Of a stretch of DNA of 64,000 nt, positions 12,934-24,086 are shown piece after piece. Each line of letters opens with the position of its first letter. The stretch's first letter is position 1. Under the pieces are notes generated by a model. The model searched no databases. It was not told where the DNA came from and saw nothing but the letters and a program-made list of their open reading frames with translations. The translations under genes and the position numbers were made by a program. The stretch lies in the NCBI GenBank assembly GCA_012934845.2, contig WNNJ02002388.1, forward strand, positions 62,001-126,000, given 5' to 3'. This DNA comes from Pomphorhynchus laevis. Lineage: Eukaryota; Acanthocephala; Palaeacanthocephala; Echinorhynchida; Pomphorhynchidae.

Positions 12934-12999
12934 ATTTTTGAATTGATACCGTAAATAGTCAATAAAGAGTTTGGTTCAAATGTTGTATTCAAAAATTTT
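12934..12999 (-). CDS. LRR exon
   Basis: A 66-nt exon with a GCTTAG acceptor and GTAAGT donor. It reads one base, 21 codons beginning KFLNTTFEPNSLLTIYG, and two bases (AT). It is most similar to the exons at 16464 and 24021, which lie in paralogous duplicated blocks. The repeat has the T-x-F-x-P-x-S-L-L-x-I pattern, with the N of the LxLxxN core displaced by one. Both ends are phase 2, so the exon can be skipped or duplicated without changing frame. Confidence 0.65.
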
Positions 13000-13384
13000 C
13001 TAAGCGCAAAGAAGTAAAAGAATTATGTTTATATATAATATATTATATGTTTATATATAGACTTTATATTGACTTCTTCCAGATCAATTCTGTGTTATAT
13101 ACGTAAAGAAACAATTTTCATTCAAAAGCAAAATAATAAAATTATATTTACCGAACCTGTTCAAACAATTATCAGAAAAGGACAGACATTATATTTTGTA
13201 ATTAGTAAACTTTTTTTTATAATTTTTTCCATAATTGTATTTACATGAATTTACAAAAGTTGGCAGCACATGTAGGATAAATAATGTTGATGCTATAATA
13301 AATTAATATCGATTTTTAAAAATTGATAAAAACAAAATGTAAAATTTCAAAATATTATATTTTGAAATCATTGCATTCGTGTCT

Positions 13385-14190
13385 TTTTTAGATTAAAGCG
13401 GTGATTGTGGGAGAACATTATAGACATGAGAAGTAATTTTATTGAATAAAATTTGTTGAGCTTTCGACCACCAATGCCATTGCCATACAAAAAAATTACA
13501 AAAATATTACGTATATAACACAAAATTGATCTGGAAGAAGTCAATGTTTAAAAAATTAGGCACGAAACAGAATTGGGGCTATCTAATGTTATCCACCAAA
13601 TCCTTAGTTATCGGCAATTTTAAGGTCTAGTTTGGTGTGTTGCCAGTAGTTGTTGGGCATGTTGTGTTTATTAATATTGCCTCTTTAACTAATCTTCGAT
13701 TTAAGTCATTCTCGGCTGTTAATTTCATTGTTCCTTCGAAGTCTACAGCATGCCCGCTATTGTATATATGGTTTGCAATTGCCGAAGACGTGTCCCCTCA
13801 TCTGAGTGCATATTTGTGTTAGTACACTCGTTGTTTCAGCTTTTGGCACGTCTGTCCTACATAGCAAGCATCGCAATCGGAACAAGAAATCTTGTATACG
13901 GTACCAAGGGATTGATATTGGTTCTTGATTTTAAAATAATCCCGTCAGTGAACTAGCTTTTTTGTGGTACACATACACATTTTGCAGTCCTAAGTTTTTA
14001 AGATTCTTGTGTAAACGGTTATTGCAACTTTCATTAATATGGGAGGAGCGAACATATGTTGATTGTCAGCTTTCTGGTTTTTGAATTTTTGTTCCTTGAT
14101 TAGAGAGTAGGTGAAACCAAGTGTCACGTGATTTGTTTTTGGCTAGTTTAATTGCCCACAGTGGACATCCAACCTTCTTTATTGTTTCTC
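13385..14190 (-). mobile_element. Penelope-like element 3' part with GIY-YIG endonuclease, broken
   Basis: The minus strand reads NRLHKNLKNLGLQNVYVYHK, then SRTNINPLVPYKISCSDCD, CYVGQTCQKLKQRVY and SAIANHIYNSGHAVDFEGT. This is the C-terminal end of a PLE, with the Cys pair and YVGQT of the GIY-YIG nuclease. The 3' tail (13385-13510) holds a GGTGGTCGAAAG motif with a preceding hairpin. The reading frame changes at least twice. It faces the plus-strand copy at 14220-14455, so two PLE 3' ends lie in inverted orientation with their tails outwards. Confidence 0.75.
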
Positions 14191-14219
14191 TACTTGGTCA
14201 TGTTCCATTTCCATTAATC

Positions 14220-14455
14220 GCTTTGAGGAACAAAGCGATCACTCAGACGAGGGGACACGTCTTCGGCAATTGCAAACCATGTATACAATAGCGGACATGC
14301 TGTAAACTTCGAAGGAACAATGAAATCAACATAATATTTTTGTAATTTTTTTTGTATGACAATGGCCTTGGTGGTCGAAAGCTTTTTTATTCAATAAAAA
14401 TACTTCTCATGTATAAAATGTTCTCCCATAATCACCGCTTTAAATTTTATATTAG
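14220..14455 (+). mobile_element. Penelope-like element 3' end, inverted partner
   Basis: Begins in the endonuclease (GDTSSAIANHVYNSGHAVN) and runs through a 3' tail that is the reverse complement of 13385-13510, with ATGAC (14356), a short hairpin and GTCGAAA (14374-14380). It is strongly 5'-truncated. Inverted partial copies of this kind are typical of PLE insertions. Confidence 0.7.
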
Positions 14456-14747
14456 AACATTTCAAACATTAAAAACTTTTTATAACACCATTATGTAGTT
14501 CTGAAACAACATTATCAAACAAAGTAATAAAATTTTGAAAAATTTTAATAAACTGCATATATTTAATTGAATTTATTTATTGTTGTTAGCCATTTCGTAA
14601 TACATTTGTGCTTAGCAAAGCAAGGTGGTGCAAACAACATGTAAATGTGTCTTTGCAATAGCAAACGAGGACAATAAAATTTTCTTAAGTCTGATAAAAC
14701 AGATTTCACATAAATACGGTAAATGCCTTAAATTGACTAGTACTTAC

Positions 14748-14813
14748 ATCACATCGACATTATCAAATATATTCAATATCAACGTTGACAAGATCTTAGT
14801 ATTGTAAAACTGA
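14748..14813 (-). CDS. LRR exon
   Basis: A 66-nt exon, acceptor GTTTAG, donor GTAAGT. It reads one base, QFYNTKILSTLILNIFDNV, two more codons, and two bases. It shows the full consensus: FYNT at the start, L-x-I-x-x-N-V in the LRR core, and hydrophobic ends. There is no stop in the splice-defined frame. Confidence 0.7.
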
Positions 14814-15084
14814 CTAAACATATAAAGAAATGGCAGCGTTAAAGCTATAATAATAGTTTGTATCAATTATGCAACTCTTACCAACTATTACAGAAGGAAT
14901 TGAATCAAATAACAAATATGTTATTGAAAAAAGGTTGAATTTTTTTATATTAAAGTAAATATCGCCTGAACTAATAGATTCACCGAAAAAATCAGTTTCT
15001 ACATCAAAGCTAAAAGCCCAGTACTACATCGATCCAATGTAGTTTACAAATTCAAATGTTCCTCGTCTAGCGATAAAAGCAAAA

Positions 15085-15245
15085 TTGGATTCATTAGCTA
15101 TGCCCTCATTTAGCAAAGTTCTAAGCCCTTCAACGTCATATAGAAGTAAGCGCAGTATTCGTTTTTTATCTAATTTCAGTGCATGTGGAGCTGCTGCTAT
15201 GTCTAGTCATAAGTTTGGATAGTTAGATTTCCAGTTCTCCAATCT
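15085..15245 (-). mobile_element. Second copy of LINE endonuclease N-terminal fragment
   Basis: Close to 11175-11335 and containing the same YDVEGLRTLLNE sequence on the minus strand. It was probably carried along by the duplication that produced copy B at 15465-16140. Too short to classify on its own. Confidence 0.5.
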
Positions 15246-15464
15246 CCAGGTTACTTATTAAAGAAATTTTACTTCACTCATAAGTATATTCTACGGTTGC
15301 ACTCGAGAAGTTATCTCTTTCGTTCGGACTATGTGCTTATTTCAAATGACATACAAAACCCTTGGGTTTCGAATGGCATACGAATCATTAATCAATTAGT
15401 CAAATAAAACCACTCAAAGTTTTAAAACCCAATAAAAATGCACCAAAATACAATTTTAAAATTT

Positions 15465-16140
15465 TTCCAAATCATTTTGGCTTCACAGCTAACCAATATT
15501 TTATATAAAACTATTTTATATTTTGTCGAACGAATACTTTACATAAAACTTATTCATATATATTTCTCCGCTACGATTTACGTCTTCATTAGTCAATAAC
15601 GTGTATTCAATATTTAACCTTTTTATCAGTAAAGCATGAAAGGTTGCGTAAAAGATTATGCTCCCGTATCATTAGATACATTATTTATTTCAATTCCAAA
15701 CGATTTGAAATTAATCAATTGCTAAATAATATAACACAACATTAAGAAGCCAGTATAAATATAAAGTTTCGACTAAACAGTGTGCATATAATTCATACAT
15801 TTTCTTTTTATGTAAAAAGAAAAATGCGATATAAAATATCGCATTGTATATATGTTTGGATTAATCTCAAAAACTTTGAGATCAGTCCAAACCATTTTGG
15901 CTACACAGCTAACCGCTATAACACAATATTTTATATTTTGTTGAACGAATACTTCACATAAAACTTAAACATTTCTCCGCTATGATTTACTTTTCATTAG
16001 TCATAAAGTATTGTTCATAGCAAATAACTTTCTGGGTAATAGAAAGCAAAATTAAATAAAGTTAATTAAGCGATAAAATTTGAATTTATAAAATTGATTA
16101 ATACACGTAAATAATTAAAAAATAAATGTATAATTTATAC
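15465..16140. repeat. Segmental duplication, copy B
   Basis: The counterpart of 12167-12750, about 3.3 kb away, in the same orientation. It includes an extra segment (about 15950-16040) absent from copy A, so copy A has lost it or copy B gained it. The following LRR exon is at 16464. Confidence 0.8.
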
Positions 16141-16463
16141 ATTTTATTTTAACGTAAAAAGAAAAATGCGATATAAAATATTGAAAGCTAAAGACCACAT
16201 TTTTTTAAAAAAGTTATTTAATGCATGCATATAATTAAAAATAAACTTCAAGATTATTAATCAAATTAATAATTATTGTCAATCAAATTATTAATTTTTA
16301 TTTACTATCAATTATAAGCAAATTAAAATATACAATTAAATTGAATAAAACGTGTTCGCATATCTAAAAACAACATCACGGAAATAAAACGAAATGTGTT
16401 CATAAGAGAGAAATTATTTATTTTATAATTAAAAATTGATTATTTAAACGTGATGACCCTTAC

Positions 16464-16529
16464 ATTTCTTTATAGTTTCTGTGAATATTCAATGAGAAGT
16501 TTGGTTCAAATATTGATCTCCGAAATTTT
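16464..16529 (-). CDS. LRR exon
   Basis: A 66-nt exon, acceptor GTTTAG, donor GTAAGG. It reads one base, KFRRSIFEPNFSLNIHRNY, two more codons and two bases. It shares FEPN-S-L-x-I with the exon at 12934, its duplicated paralogue, while the variable positions differ. Open in the expected phase. Confidence 0.65.
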
Positions 16530-19321
16530 CTAAACACAAAAATTAGAATCGTTAAAAGCAAAAAAAATAAATATCGAATGAAACTAAATAATAAATATCT
16601 AATAAATATCTATTTATTTAATAAATAAAATAAGTTTAAATGACAACAAATGACAAAATTCCAAAAAATTCTCTCGAAATATTTTAATTAAAATGAAAAG
16701 GGGCATTAATTATTGCCCCTTGGGGCATTGATTTAATGCCCAAAGAGTCATTGTATTATTTTAAATAAAAATACTACAATATTTAAAGAAACTGCAATAT
16801 TTAAAGAAATTGCATTTAAAGAAACTGCATTTATTTCCAGAAGTGGTTGATACAACATATTTAACCAAAGTAATGTAGTGTACTATTGTTTGCTAAGGAT
16901 TAAAAATACATGCAGTGTCTATAAAATTTTCAATTGTAATAATGACCGCACATTTAACTTAAAATTAGGAAACAAACTATAGTGAAAAAAGTGAGAGATG
17001 GATAAAAACAGTTATAATCAAGTTTCTGGCCGTCATTTTCAAACAAACAAAGTTTCAGAGTTAGCAACATGTTATAGGTATATCCACTTATGTAATTTGT
17101 TTTTCTATTTTTTATTTAATACAGATTATATTAATTATTATCTAAATTTTTGTGAGTAAAGATTAATTTTTAAAAATTTTGATTTTTTTAAAATTATTGT
17201 TTAATAATTATTCAACGATTATTAAACAATTGGTGGTCAATCATTTCTAAATAAATGAGCATTTAGTGAACAACATTGTTCAAAATGAGAAAGAAACTAT
17301 AAGCAGTTAAAAAGGGTCAGCTATTGCAAACATATTCAGGTATAATATACAAAATAGGAAACGTGTCTGGGAAAATTAAAAAACGATTAATAAATGTTAT
17401 GGCAATTAAACCATCGTCGTATTTAATAGTCAAAACAGCAGCATAATTTCACAAATTCTTTACTCATTAGCATAAAGCCGTTCAATTTATCATTGATATT
17501 GGAAATCATGCTAAATTGCTTAATTTCATGTATATTAAAATTAAACATGAGCAATACCATCTTGACCGTAAAACTGTGCAGATAAACAACTACACACATT
17601 TATAGTTCGCAACTGAACTATGAAAATTTATTGAAATCGAATGTGTGATAGCTATCTGCTATCATCATCAGGATGACATTATATAAAACAGCTTTTACAA
17701 AAAAATTATTTAAAAAACTGTTTTATATTTAATCCTTGTGATGATAGCAGTTAGCTATTGAACAATCGATTTCAATAAAAATAATATACGCTCTCTTCTT
17801 TGATCAGTTAAAAACATTATTTTTGAAGAGTCGAATATTCCAATATTAAAGTAAATATCACCTGAATTAATAGTTTAACAATAAAATTGCTTTTACACCT
17901 AAGGTAAAATCCGGGTCTAAGATAGCTTACGAATTCGATTATCTTTCGTCTTAAAATAAAACCCAAATTGAATGTACATTTAAAAGAAAAATACAGAATT
18001 GATGAGCTCGTTTTGGTGACTGCAATACAGGATTAAAAGCTCAGACAATGTCATGAATCTGTAATTTAAAAGCTTTATTCAATCCTTATTGTAATATTGG
18101 AAACTTCCGCATTATAGCTTATGCAAAAAGCCAGCTAGAATTTAGTATTGTTGAGTCAATATACATGAAATATCGATGTCTTAAACTTAACAAAGACTTG
18201 AGGTAGAAACAATCATTCGCGAAACACATGCCCGAAACAAATTACATTCAGAAGGGCTGTACAGTTTGTTGGTCTTAACTTGCAGTCAATAATGATTCAG
18301 TATCATCAAACTATTTTTAGTCGAACGTTAAACATACTCGTAACTGACTATGCAACTACAATCAATCTACAATGCTCGATGGTTATTCGCTCTAAAGAAT
18401 CGATTATCTAAAATACAGCATGATTCTTAGTATTCAGCTAACTTGATTTATTATCAGATTATCATCAGATTGAATTACAACCATCTGATCGTACACTGCC
18501 TTAGAAGCTTACGGCAAGTTATTTCAATATTCAGAGTTCCATGTAGATTTACTAATGATCCAACCGTTTATTATAGTGACCCCTATTCAATCACAAAAGA
18601 GAACCTTGAATCGCTATTTGCATATCCTTATGATCTTATGGTATGTAAATGCGCCCTTGATTATATCCATCAGAAATGAGATGAATACATTCAAAAGTCG
18701 GAATCGATAATTGTTCTTAAGGTCTAGCCCTACTTGATATCACAATCAAATTGTGGTACTAAAATCACAATCCATGAGCCAATAGAAAATGTATTTGCTG
18801 ATTATGCGTGATAACTTTTGTGTTGCTATTAACTACTGTGTTAACTATTAACTAACTTTAATTGTCAACGTGGACTTTATCTGCAAGGCATGTGCATATT
18901 AAATAAGCACATTAAAATGATTAATAAGCATTAAATAAGCATATTAAACAAGCAACTAAGAATTTAATCATTCATAAACTATTCAGTTATATTATTGTGT
19001 TAATAATAAATAAATTGTTATAAATTGTGCCATTAAATAATAAAAAAATGATTATAATTGAATTTTATATTACAAAACTAGCGCAGCACATTAGTACATG
19101 ATGCATATAATTAGTAATTATTTAAAGATATAAAAAGTTGCATTTGAAGATATAATTCTCGCTTATAAATAATTGTTTTAGAAGTTGACGAGCGAGGAAA
19201 GATAGTTTATTCAATGAATTTTCGAACGTAACTGCATTCATCATTAGATTGCAATTAACTTGATCACTTATAACGTTTCTTCTTTCAAGTAATGGTTTAT
19301 TTAAAATTCACAGGTACTTAC
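16530..19321. other. Long intron, AT-rich, no firm gene
   Basis: Two stretches, about 14945-15080 and 17840-17960, share a diverged motif (TTAAAGTAAATATC(A/G)CCTGAA) and may be debris of the same unidentified element. The plus-strand frame 18443-18679 (78 codons) has no recognised motif. No LRR-type exon with both splice sites was found here. Confidence 0.35.
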
Positions 19322-19384
19322 AGTATTAAACCGTTATTGGATAGATCCAATGAGTTTGGTTGTACTTGAGAATTGTAAACATAT
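19322..19384 (-). CDS. LRR exon with clearest LRR signature
   Basis: A 63-nt exon, acceptor GTCTAG, donor GTAAGT. It reads one base, YVYNSQVQPNSLDLSNNGLI, and two bases. LDLSNNGLI is a textbook LxLxxNxL leucine-rich repeat core and is what identifies the whole exon series. Phase is as in the 66-nt exons, one codon shorter. The REL-type LINE at 19.5-22.8 kb is inserted in the intron immediately upstream in transcript terms. Confidence 0.7.
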
Positions 19385-19517
19385 CTAGACAATGAAATTT
19401 TTATTGTTAATGTTACCAAATGATATTAGTAATATTATTATCATTAATATTAATAATATTAGCAAATAATATATCTAGCAAATTACAAATATAATATATC
19501 TAGCAAATTACAAGGAG

Positions 19518-19577
19518 TGCGTTTCAGAGGACTGCGTTTCAGAGGACCGCGTTTCAGAGGACTGCGTTTCAGAGGAC
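19518..19577 (+). repeat. Four tandem 15-bp repeats in LINE 5' region
   Basis: Four copies of TGCGTTTCAGAGGAC (the third starts with C), head to tail, about 110 bp upstream of the ATG. Just before them ATATCTAGCAAATTACAA occurs twice. Variable tandem repeats at the 5' end of a LINE often act as promoter modules; that role is inferred. Confidence 0.8.
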
Positions 19578-19686
19578 GTAAGGTCGTACACCCAGGGTAC
19601 CTCCCGGGTTGAGCACTCGCGCGGAAGATTACAACTTACTTTGTGACACAAAGACAATCGAAACTAACAATTGAACGTCACCTTGT

Positions 19687-22104
19687 ATGCCTAAAGGAAT
19701 ACCGTCTAACCAGAGGCTATGCTGTGGATGTAATGGTCCATCAGCAAAGTGCAAAGGTTGCAAATGTGCGAAGGCAGGAGCTCCTTGCGTTAATTGCCGT
19801 GCACCTGAATGTAACAATAGCGTGCATATTGGACCTCAGACAGTGTGTTTAACCTCTGCTGCTGAACCAGTAGGTAGAGTGGCGGATTTGAATCCCCTTA
19901 CTGATAGTGGCAGTACACGGACAACTGATAATCCAATTGTAGATAACTTGCACGACCCTGTTGATAGGCAGTCTCTTTCACTTCAGGCGATTTATGATGT
20001 GGTGATACAATGGAGGCCTAGTGCGATGCGACTCCCAAGATGTGCTGCGTCGAATGAATTCGTTGAAATGCTTGCTAGCCTCTATCAGATTGCAGCCGAA
20101 GCTGATAACCATGATATGTTTGCACTTAAAAAGGCCACTATTTTGTCCCGGTGCGTTTTGCAACGTCTTCCATCTAGAAAGGTGTCCGAGATCCAAAAAG
20201 CACTAGAGCGCAGAATCAGACTATGGAAAAATGGCAGATTCGTCGATGTTTTCAATGAGGCAAGAATATTACAGCGACGTTGCATGCCTATGCGTTCGAG
20301 CCCACGTACTGATGATTGGATAAAGCGCTACGTCAAGTTGGTCACAAGTGGAAAGCTGTCAGCGGCGACTGCCATATTGGAAGAGAACCAACAGTCGAGC
20401 ATTCTAGATCCTGATTCGATTGTCGATGGTTTGACTGTACGTGAACACCTGCAGAATCTACACCCAACAGCCGCAGATGCTGATGCGTTCGCTTTATTAC
20501 AACGAGATTTGACGAATGTTAGAGAGCATCATCCTTCGCTCTTCTCTGTCATAGATGGGGAAGCTATCATCCGAGCGGCCAACAAAACCTCAGGTGGAGC
20601 TGGCCCATTAGGACTGGATGCGATGGCTTGGAGACAACTCTTGAATAGCTTCTCCGTGCATTCCAAGGCTCTAGCGGATGCTTTGGCAAATTTTGCAGTG
20701 AGCCTTAGCACTATTCAACTCAGCCCTCGGATGTTAGAGGCGTTTACTGCTTGCCGGTTGATATCAATACCAAAGAATAATGGGAAAATTAGACCGATTG
20801 GTGTATCAGAGGTTGTTCGCCGCATTGTCAGTAAAACCATATTGTCCTGCGTCAAAGATGATCTTCAAGACGAAGCCGGGATTGTCCAACTTTGCGCACC
20901 CCAGCGAAATGGGATCGATTTTGCGATTCACTCGCTTCGCGATACGTATTCTTCTAACCAGAGCTATGGACTTCTCGCTGTCGACGCTAAGAATGCGTTC
21001 AACTCTGTCAATCGAAATGTTATGCTACACAATATCAAACACACTTGCCCTGGGCTAGCACAGTCCTTATCTAACATTTATGCGGGCGACGCAGAACTGG
21101 TACTTGGTGGTGGATCTTTAGCATCGTGCGAGGGAGTAACCCAGGGAGATCCCTTAGCCATGGCTGCCTTCGCAATGGCATCCTTACCGTTGATAAGTAT
21201 GATCAAGCAAGTCGTGCCAAACATTGTTCAGCGTTGGTTTGCTGACGATGCGAATTTTGTAGGTTTGCCTGAGGATCTGTTGCGTGTATGGCAACTTCTC
21301 CAAATCCAAGGACCAAAATTCGGATATAATGTGAACCCTAGCAAAACCAAGATGCTCCTTCATCCGCAATTCAAAGAGGTGTATCCACTTCCCGCAGACA
21401 TTGAGACACGGTTCGATGGCATCGAGGTGCTTGGTGCGCCAATTGGCTCAGGCGAATTTGTAAAGGAAATTACAAAAATTAAAATATTAAAGTGGACTGA
21501 GCTTGTTTCTCGTATATCTACTGTATCACGATTTGATCCCCATGCTGCTTTCTCAGGATTCAATAAGTCAATACAATGGAAATGGACACACTTTATGAGA
21601 TCGACACCAAGTGAAACGGATCTGTATTTGTCCTTACGGGATACTATATTCAGTGGTTTGGCTCCCTCACTTTTCGATCAAGATCTAAACTCAGTTATGC
21701 ACGCGTTGATTTCGTCACCAATTTCAAAGGGTGGAATGGGCATTGTTGATCCAGTAAGCGCAGCTTTGACCGAGTTCGAAAGCTCGAAAAAATTTTGTAA
21801 AACATTTGATAGTGGGCTACAAGGTGATCTTCTCAGGGATGCTCAGAATAACTTGACAAAAGAGTTGAATCAAGAACGACAAAAAGTTGTGGATGAGCGT
21901 TTGGCATACATTCGATCAATCTTACCCGCCTCAATGCATCAAGCCCTGGAATTTGCACTGGGACAGGGTGCTTCCTCTTGGATTAGTGCAGTTCCAGTGA
22001 AAGCTGAATTCAGTCATTTGTGTCCACATGAATTTAGAGATGCTCTTGCGTTGCGATATGGCTTCGACCCTATCGGGATTCCCAAGGACAAGTGTGTGTG
22101 GTGA
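19687..22104 (+). CDS. CXC-domain reverse transcriptase, main part
   Basis: 805 codons from an ATG. Residues about 12-44 are a cysteine-rich motif, CCGCNGPSAKCKGCKC followed by CVNC and C, resembling the tesmin/TSO1 CXC DNA-binding domain. A region of about 250 residues without clear motifs follows, then the reverse transcriptase: GGAGPLGLDA (about 302), RPIGVSEVVRRI, AVDAKNAFNSVN with the motif A Asp (about 428), GVTQGDPLAM, and RWFADDANF with the catalytic DD (about 517). The thumb and linker run to DPIGIPKDKCV, where the frame is lost inside a short GT repeat; the rest continues in the next frame (to 22732). The start fits because the CXC motif begins within a dozen residues. The role expected for the family is target-primed reverse transcription of its own RNA. 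Confidence 0.85.
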   Translation: MPKGIPSNQRLCCGCNGPSAKCKGCKCAKAGAPCVNCRAPECNNSVHIGPQTVCLTSAAEPVGRVADLNPLTDSGSTRTTDNPIVDNLHDPVDRQSLSLQAIYDVVIQWRPSAMRLPRCAASNEFVEMLASLYQIAAEADNHDMFALKKATILSRCVLQRLPSRKVSEIQKALERRIRLWKNGRFVDVFNEARILQRRCMPMRSSPRTDDWIKRYVKLVTSGKLSAATAILEENQQSSILDPDSIVDGLTVREHLQNLHPTAADADAFALLQRDLTNVREHHPSLFSVIDGEAIIRAANKTSGGAGPLGLDAMAWRQLLNSFSVHSKALADALANFAVSLSTIQLSPRMLEAFTACRLISIPKNNGKIRPIGVSEVVRRIVSKTILSCVKDDLQDEAGIVQLCAPQRNGIDFAIHSLRDTYSSNQSYGLLAVDAKNAFNSVNRNVMLHNIKHTCPGLAQSLSNIYAGDAELVLGGGSLASCEGVTQGDPLAMAAFAMASLPLISMIKQVVPNIVQRWFADDANFVGLPEDLLRVWQLLQIQGPKFGYNVNPSKTKMLLHPQFKEVYPLPADIETRFDGIEVLGAPIGSGEFVKEITKIKILKWTELVSRISTVSRFDPHAAFSGFNKSIQWKWTHFMRSTPSETDLYLSLRDTIFSGLAPSLFDQDLNSVMHALISSPISKGGMGIVDPVSAALTEFESSKKFCKTFDSGLQGDLLRDAQNNLTKELNQERQKVVDERLAYIRSILPASMHQALEFALGQGASSWISAVPVKAEFSHLCPHEFRDALALRYGFDPIGIPKDKCVW

Positions 22105-22732
22105 TGATGCGAAACTCCCACATTTGCTTTCGTGCAAGCGAGGAGGTGTTGTAATAACAAGGCATAACGCCTTACGCGATTTCTTGGCCACCGAAATATC
22201 ACAGGTGTGTACTGGGGTTGGTGTCGAACCGATATTACAACGGGTAGATAGTGATCACTGTTTTGATCATCGGGTCACTTGTCGAAGTGACGACGCGCGA
22301 CTCGACATCGTCTGCATTGGGCTTTCTGACGCCAGATATGAGCGAACGTTCTTTGACGTTACGGTTTTCAACCATTTTGCTCCATCGTGTGCGTCTACGA
22401 GAAAAGCTGCATTTGATTTTCATGAAGCGAGAAAAAGATCAAAATACGCGGAACGTATCATCGATATCGAAAGGAGTAGATTTATGCCGCTGGTGTTCAC
22501 GGCTTCTGGTGCTGCGGGACCCGACGCCATGGTTTTGCTCAGGACAATTGCTCGATTGCGTTCATCACGTGGGAATAAAAGCTATGCTGAATGCCTGTGT
22601 GGCCTCAGAAGGTCCATAAGTTTGCTGCTGTGTCGTGCTGCCTCACATGCAATCAGAGGGTGCCGGTCGACTAGGGGTCACCCATATAGTCGTGGATCCG
22701 AACGGATGGATGATTCTAATGTTTTAGAATAA
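22092..22732 (+). CDS. Zinc knuckle and restriction-like endonuclease of the same LINE
   Basis: Continues the 19687 protein after the frame break. In this frame it reads VCGDDAKLPHLLSC, completing a C-x-C-x7-H-x3-C zinc knuckle, then ITRHNALRDFLATEIS, DARLDIVCIG and RTFFDVTVFNHFAP. The two Asp-containing strands fit a PD-(D/E)XK nuclease core, and the segment ends with a conserved MPLVFTASGAAGPDA block and basic residues. The loss of one GT from the run at 22092-22100 would explain the break. A programmed shift is possible but there is no classical slippery site or pseudoknot that I can see. Confidence 0.75.
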
Positions 22733-22790
22733 ATAATAATACATAACAATGTTAAATGTATATTGGCCCATTTGAGGGAACCATATGTTG

Positions 22791-24020
22791 TAATTAATAA
22801 TATATTTTAATTAAAAAAAATATTATTATTATATTAATATATTATTATCAAATTTGATTAATTTTAGTAAAACCTTACATCATTGTATATGATTACAAAA
22901 CCAGGCGTCTCAGTTTGCTTAATTAACAAATAAGCTTTACCGGGCCATTAATTGCCATAATTCGCCATAAAAACATCAATGATTATTAATAATTATATTG
23001 GTAACACTGCATTCCTAATTCTATACCGTAAAACGATGAACTATAGAAATGCTAAATCTCAACAACACATTCACCGTACAAACGAAAAGTTCTACTCAAA
23101 AAATTAATGAATATCGCTTGCTTAATTCAAGTGTAGGTGTTCGAGTTCATAACAATATGAATAAAAGCAAAGGAGTTCCGAGTACACTACATTCCGAGTT
23201 CTTCACGCATATTTTTAGTATTTAGAGGAAGTGGAAATTAAAAGCTAAAACTGGGTTGTACTGGCAATACGATCTGAAATAATAATACGATTTGGTTTAC
23301 TACAAACCAAATTATTTTGGATTTATAGCTTACCCTTAGATAATACTCTTTTATTTTGTTTAACGAGCATTCCACAATAAAAGTTTTCATATATCGTTCT
23401 TCGCTATGGTTTACGTATTACAGTAGTCAATAAAATATTTTTCATTAATAAAATTTGTATATAAAACACTGTTTAACCATGATATATACATATTTGAACA
23501 ATAGCAGGAAAGAAGACCGCAACTTTAAAAAATGATAAATCATAACATATGGATATTCTTTATTCATTTAAATGGAAATCATTTAAGCGAATAATGATGA
23601 TGCTCCAGCACTAAAATAACTTTTTAAATAATTTATTTTGTTTCAAAACTGTTCGAAATGTATCATATAATGACATATTGAGAAATAAGTGTAAACATAA
23701 AGTTTTAAGTCAATCTAGTACACATGGTTTAAACATGTTCATTGTATTAATAAAGAAAAATGCGATATACCCGAAATCAGCATGGAGTTTTGAAAACAGA
23801 AAATGAATAAAATTTGTATGTAAAAATTATATATTAAAAGTATAAAGAAGTTTATATTTTTAAAAACCTCTAAATTAAATTATTTATGTAAGTAACTCAA
23901 ATATTTCTTTTAATTCGGGATGCGCTTTAATAATAAATAATTAAAAATTTATAAATACAAAAACAAATGAATAATTACAGAAATAAAAGAAATTAAATAT
24001 TAATACGCGCGTACACTTAC
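22791..24020. other. Intron containing a diverged copy of the 12/15-kb duplicated block
   Basis: About 23290-23460 resembles the CATTTTGG...GAACGA...ATTTACGT module of 12167 and 15465, more diverged. No gene seen before the exon at 24021. Confidence 0.45.
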
Positions 24021-24086
24021 TTGATTGGGATTCTATAGTAAATATTTAATGACGAGTGTGATTTAAATATGGTATCCACATATTGT
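24021..24086 (-). CDS. LRR exon
   Basis: A 66-nt exon, acceptor GTCTAG, donor GTAAGT. It reads one base, QYVDTIFKSHSSLNIYYRI, two more codons and two bases. S-S-L-N-I matches the LRR core; the Asn of the core is replaced. It groups with 12934 and 16464 by the flanking duplicated block. Confidence 0.65.

Larger units (their letters stand above)
19511..22790 (+). mobile_element. REL-type LINE with N-terminal CXC domain, nearly intact
   Basis: A single long coding region preceded by a 5' region with four 15-bp repeats, GC-richer than the flanks. Order: CXC-like zinc motif, reverse transcriptase, CCHC knuckle, restriction-like endonuclease. The 3' boundary is uncertain, since coding ends at 22732 and AT-rich sequence follows. 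One dinucleotide loss at about 22092-22100 breaks the frame, otherwise it looks whole, so the insertion is recent. I cannot place it in a named clade; R2-like RLE elements are the nearest known group by domain order. It lies in the LRR gene's intron, antisense to that gene. Confidence 0.8.

Noticed and set aside
16720-16760. GGGCATTAATTATTGCCCC-type short palindrome as a regulatory site
   Set aside because: Isolated small palindrome in AT-rich DNA without context.
18443-18679. 78-codon plus-strand ORF
   Set aside because: No start context, splice sites or known motif; length is compatible with chance.
20529-22423. Minus-strand and alternate-frame ORFs across the REL-type LINE
   Set aside because: Shadows of the plus-strand RT/endonuclease frames, without motifs of their own.
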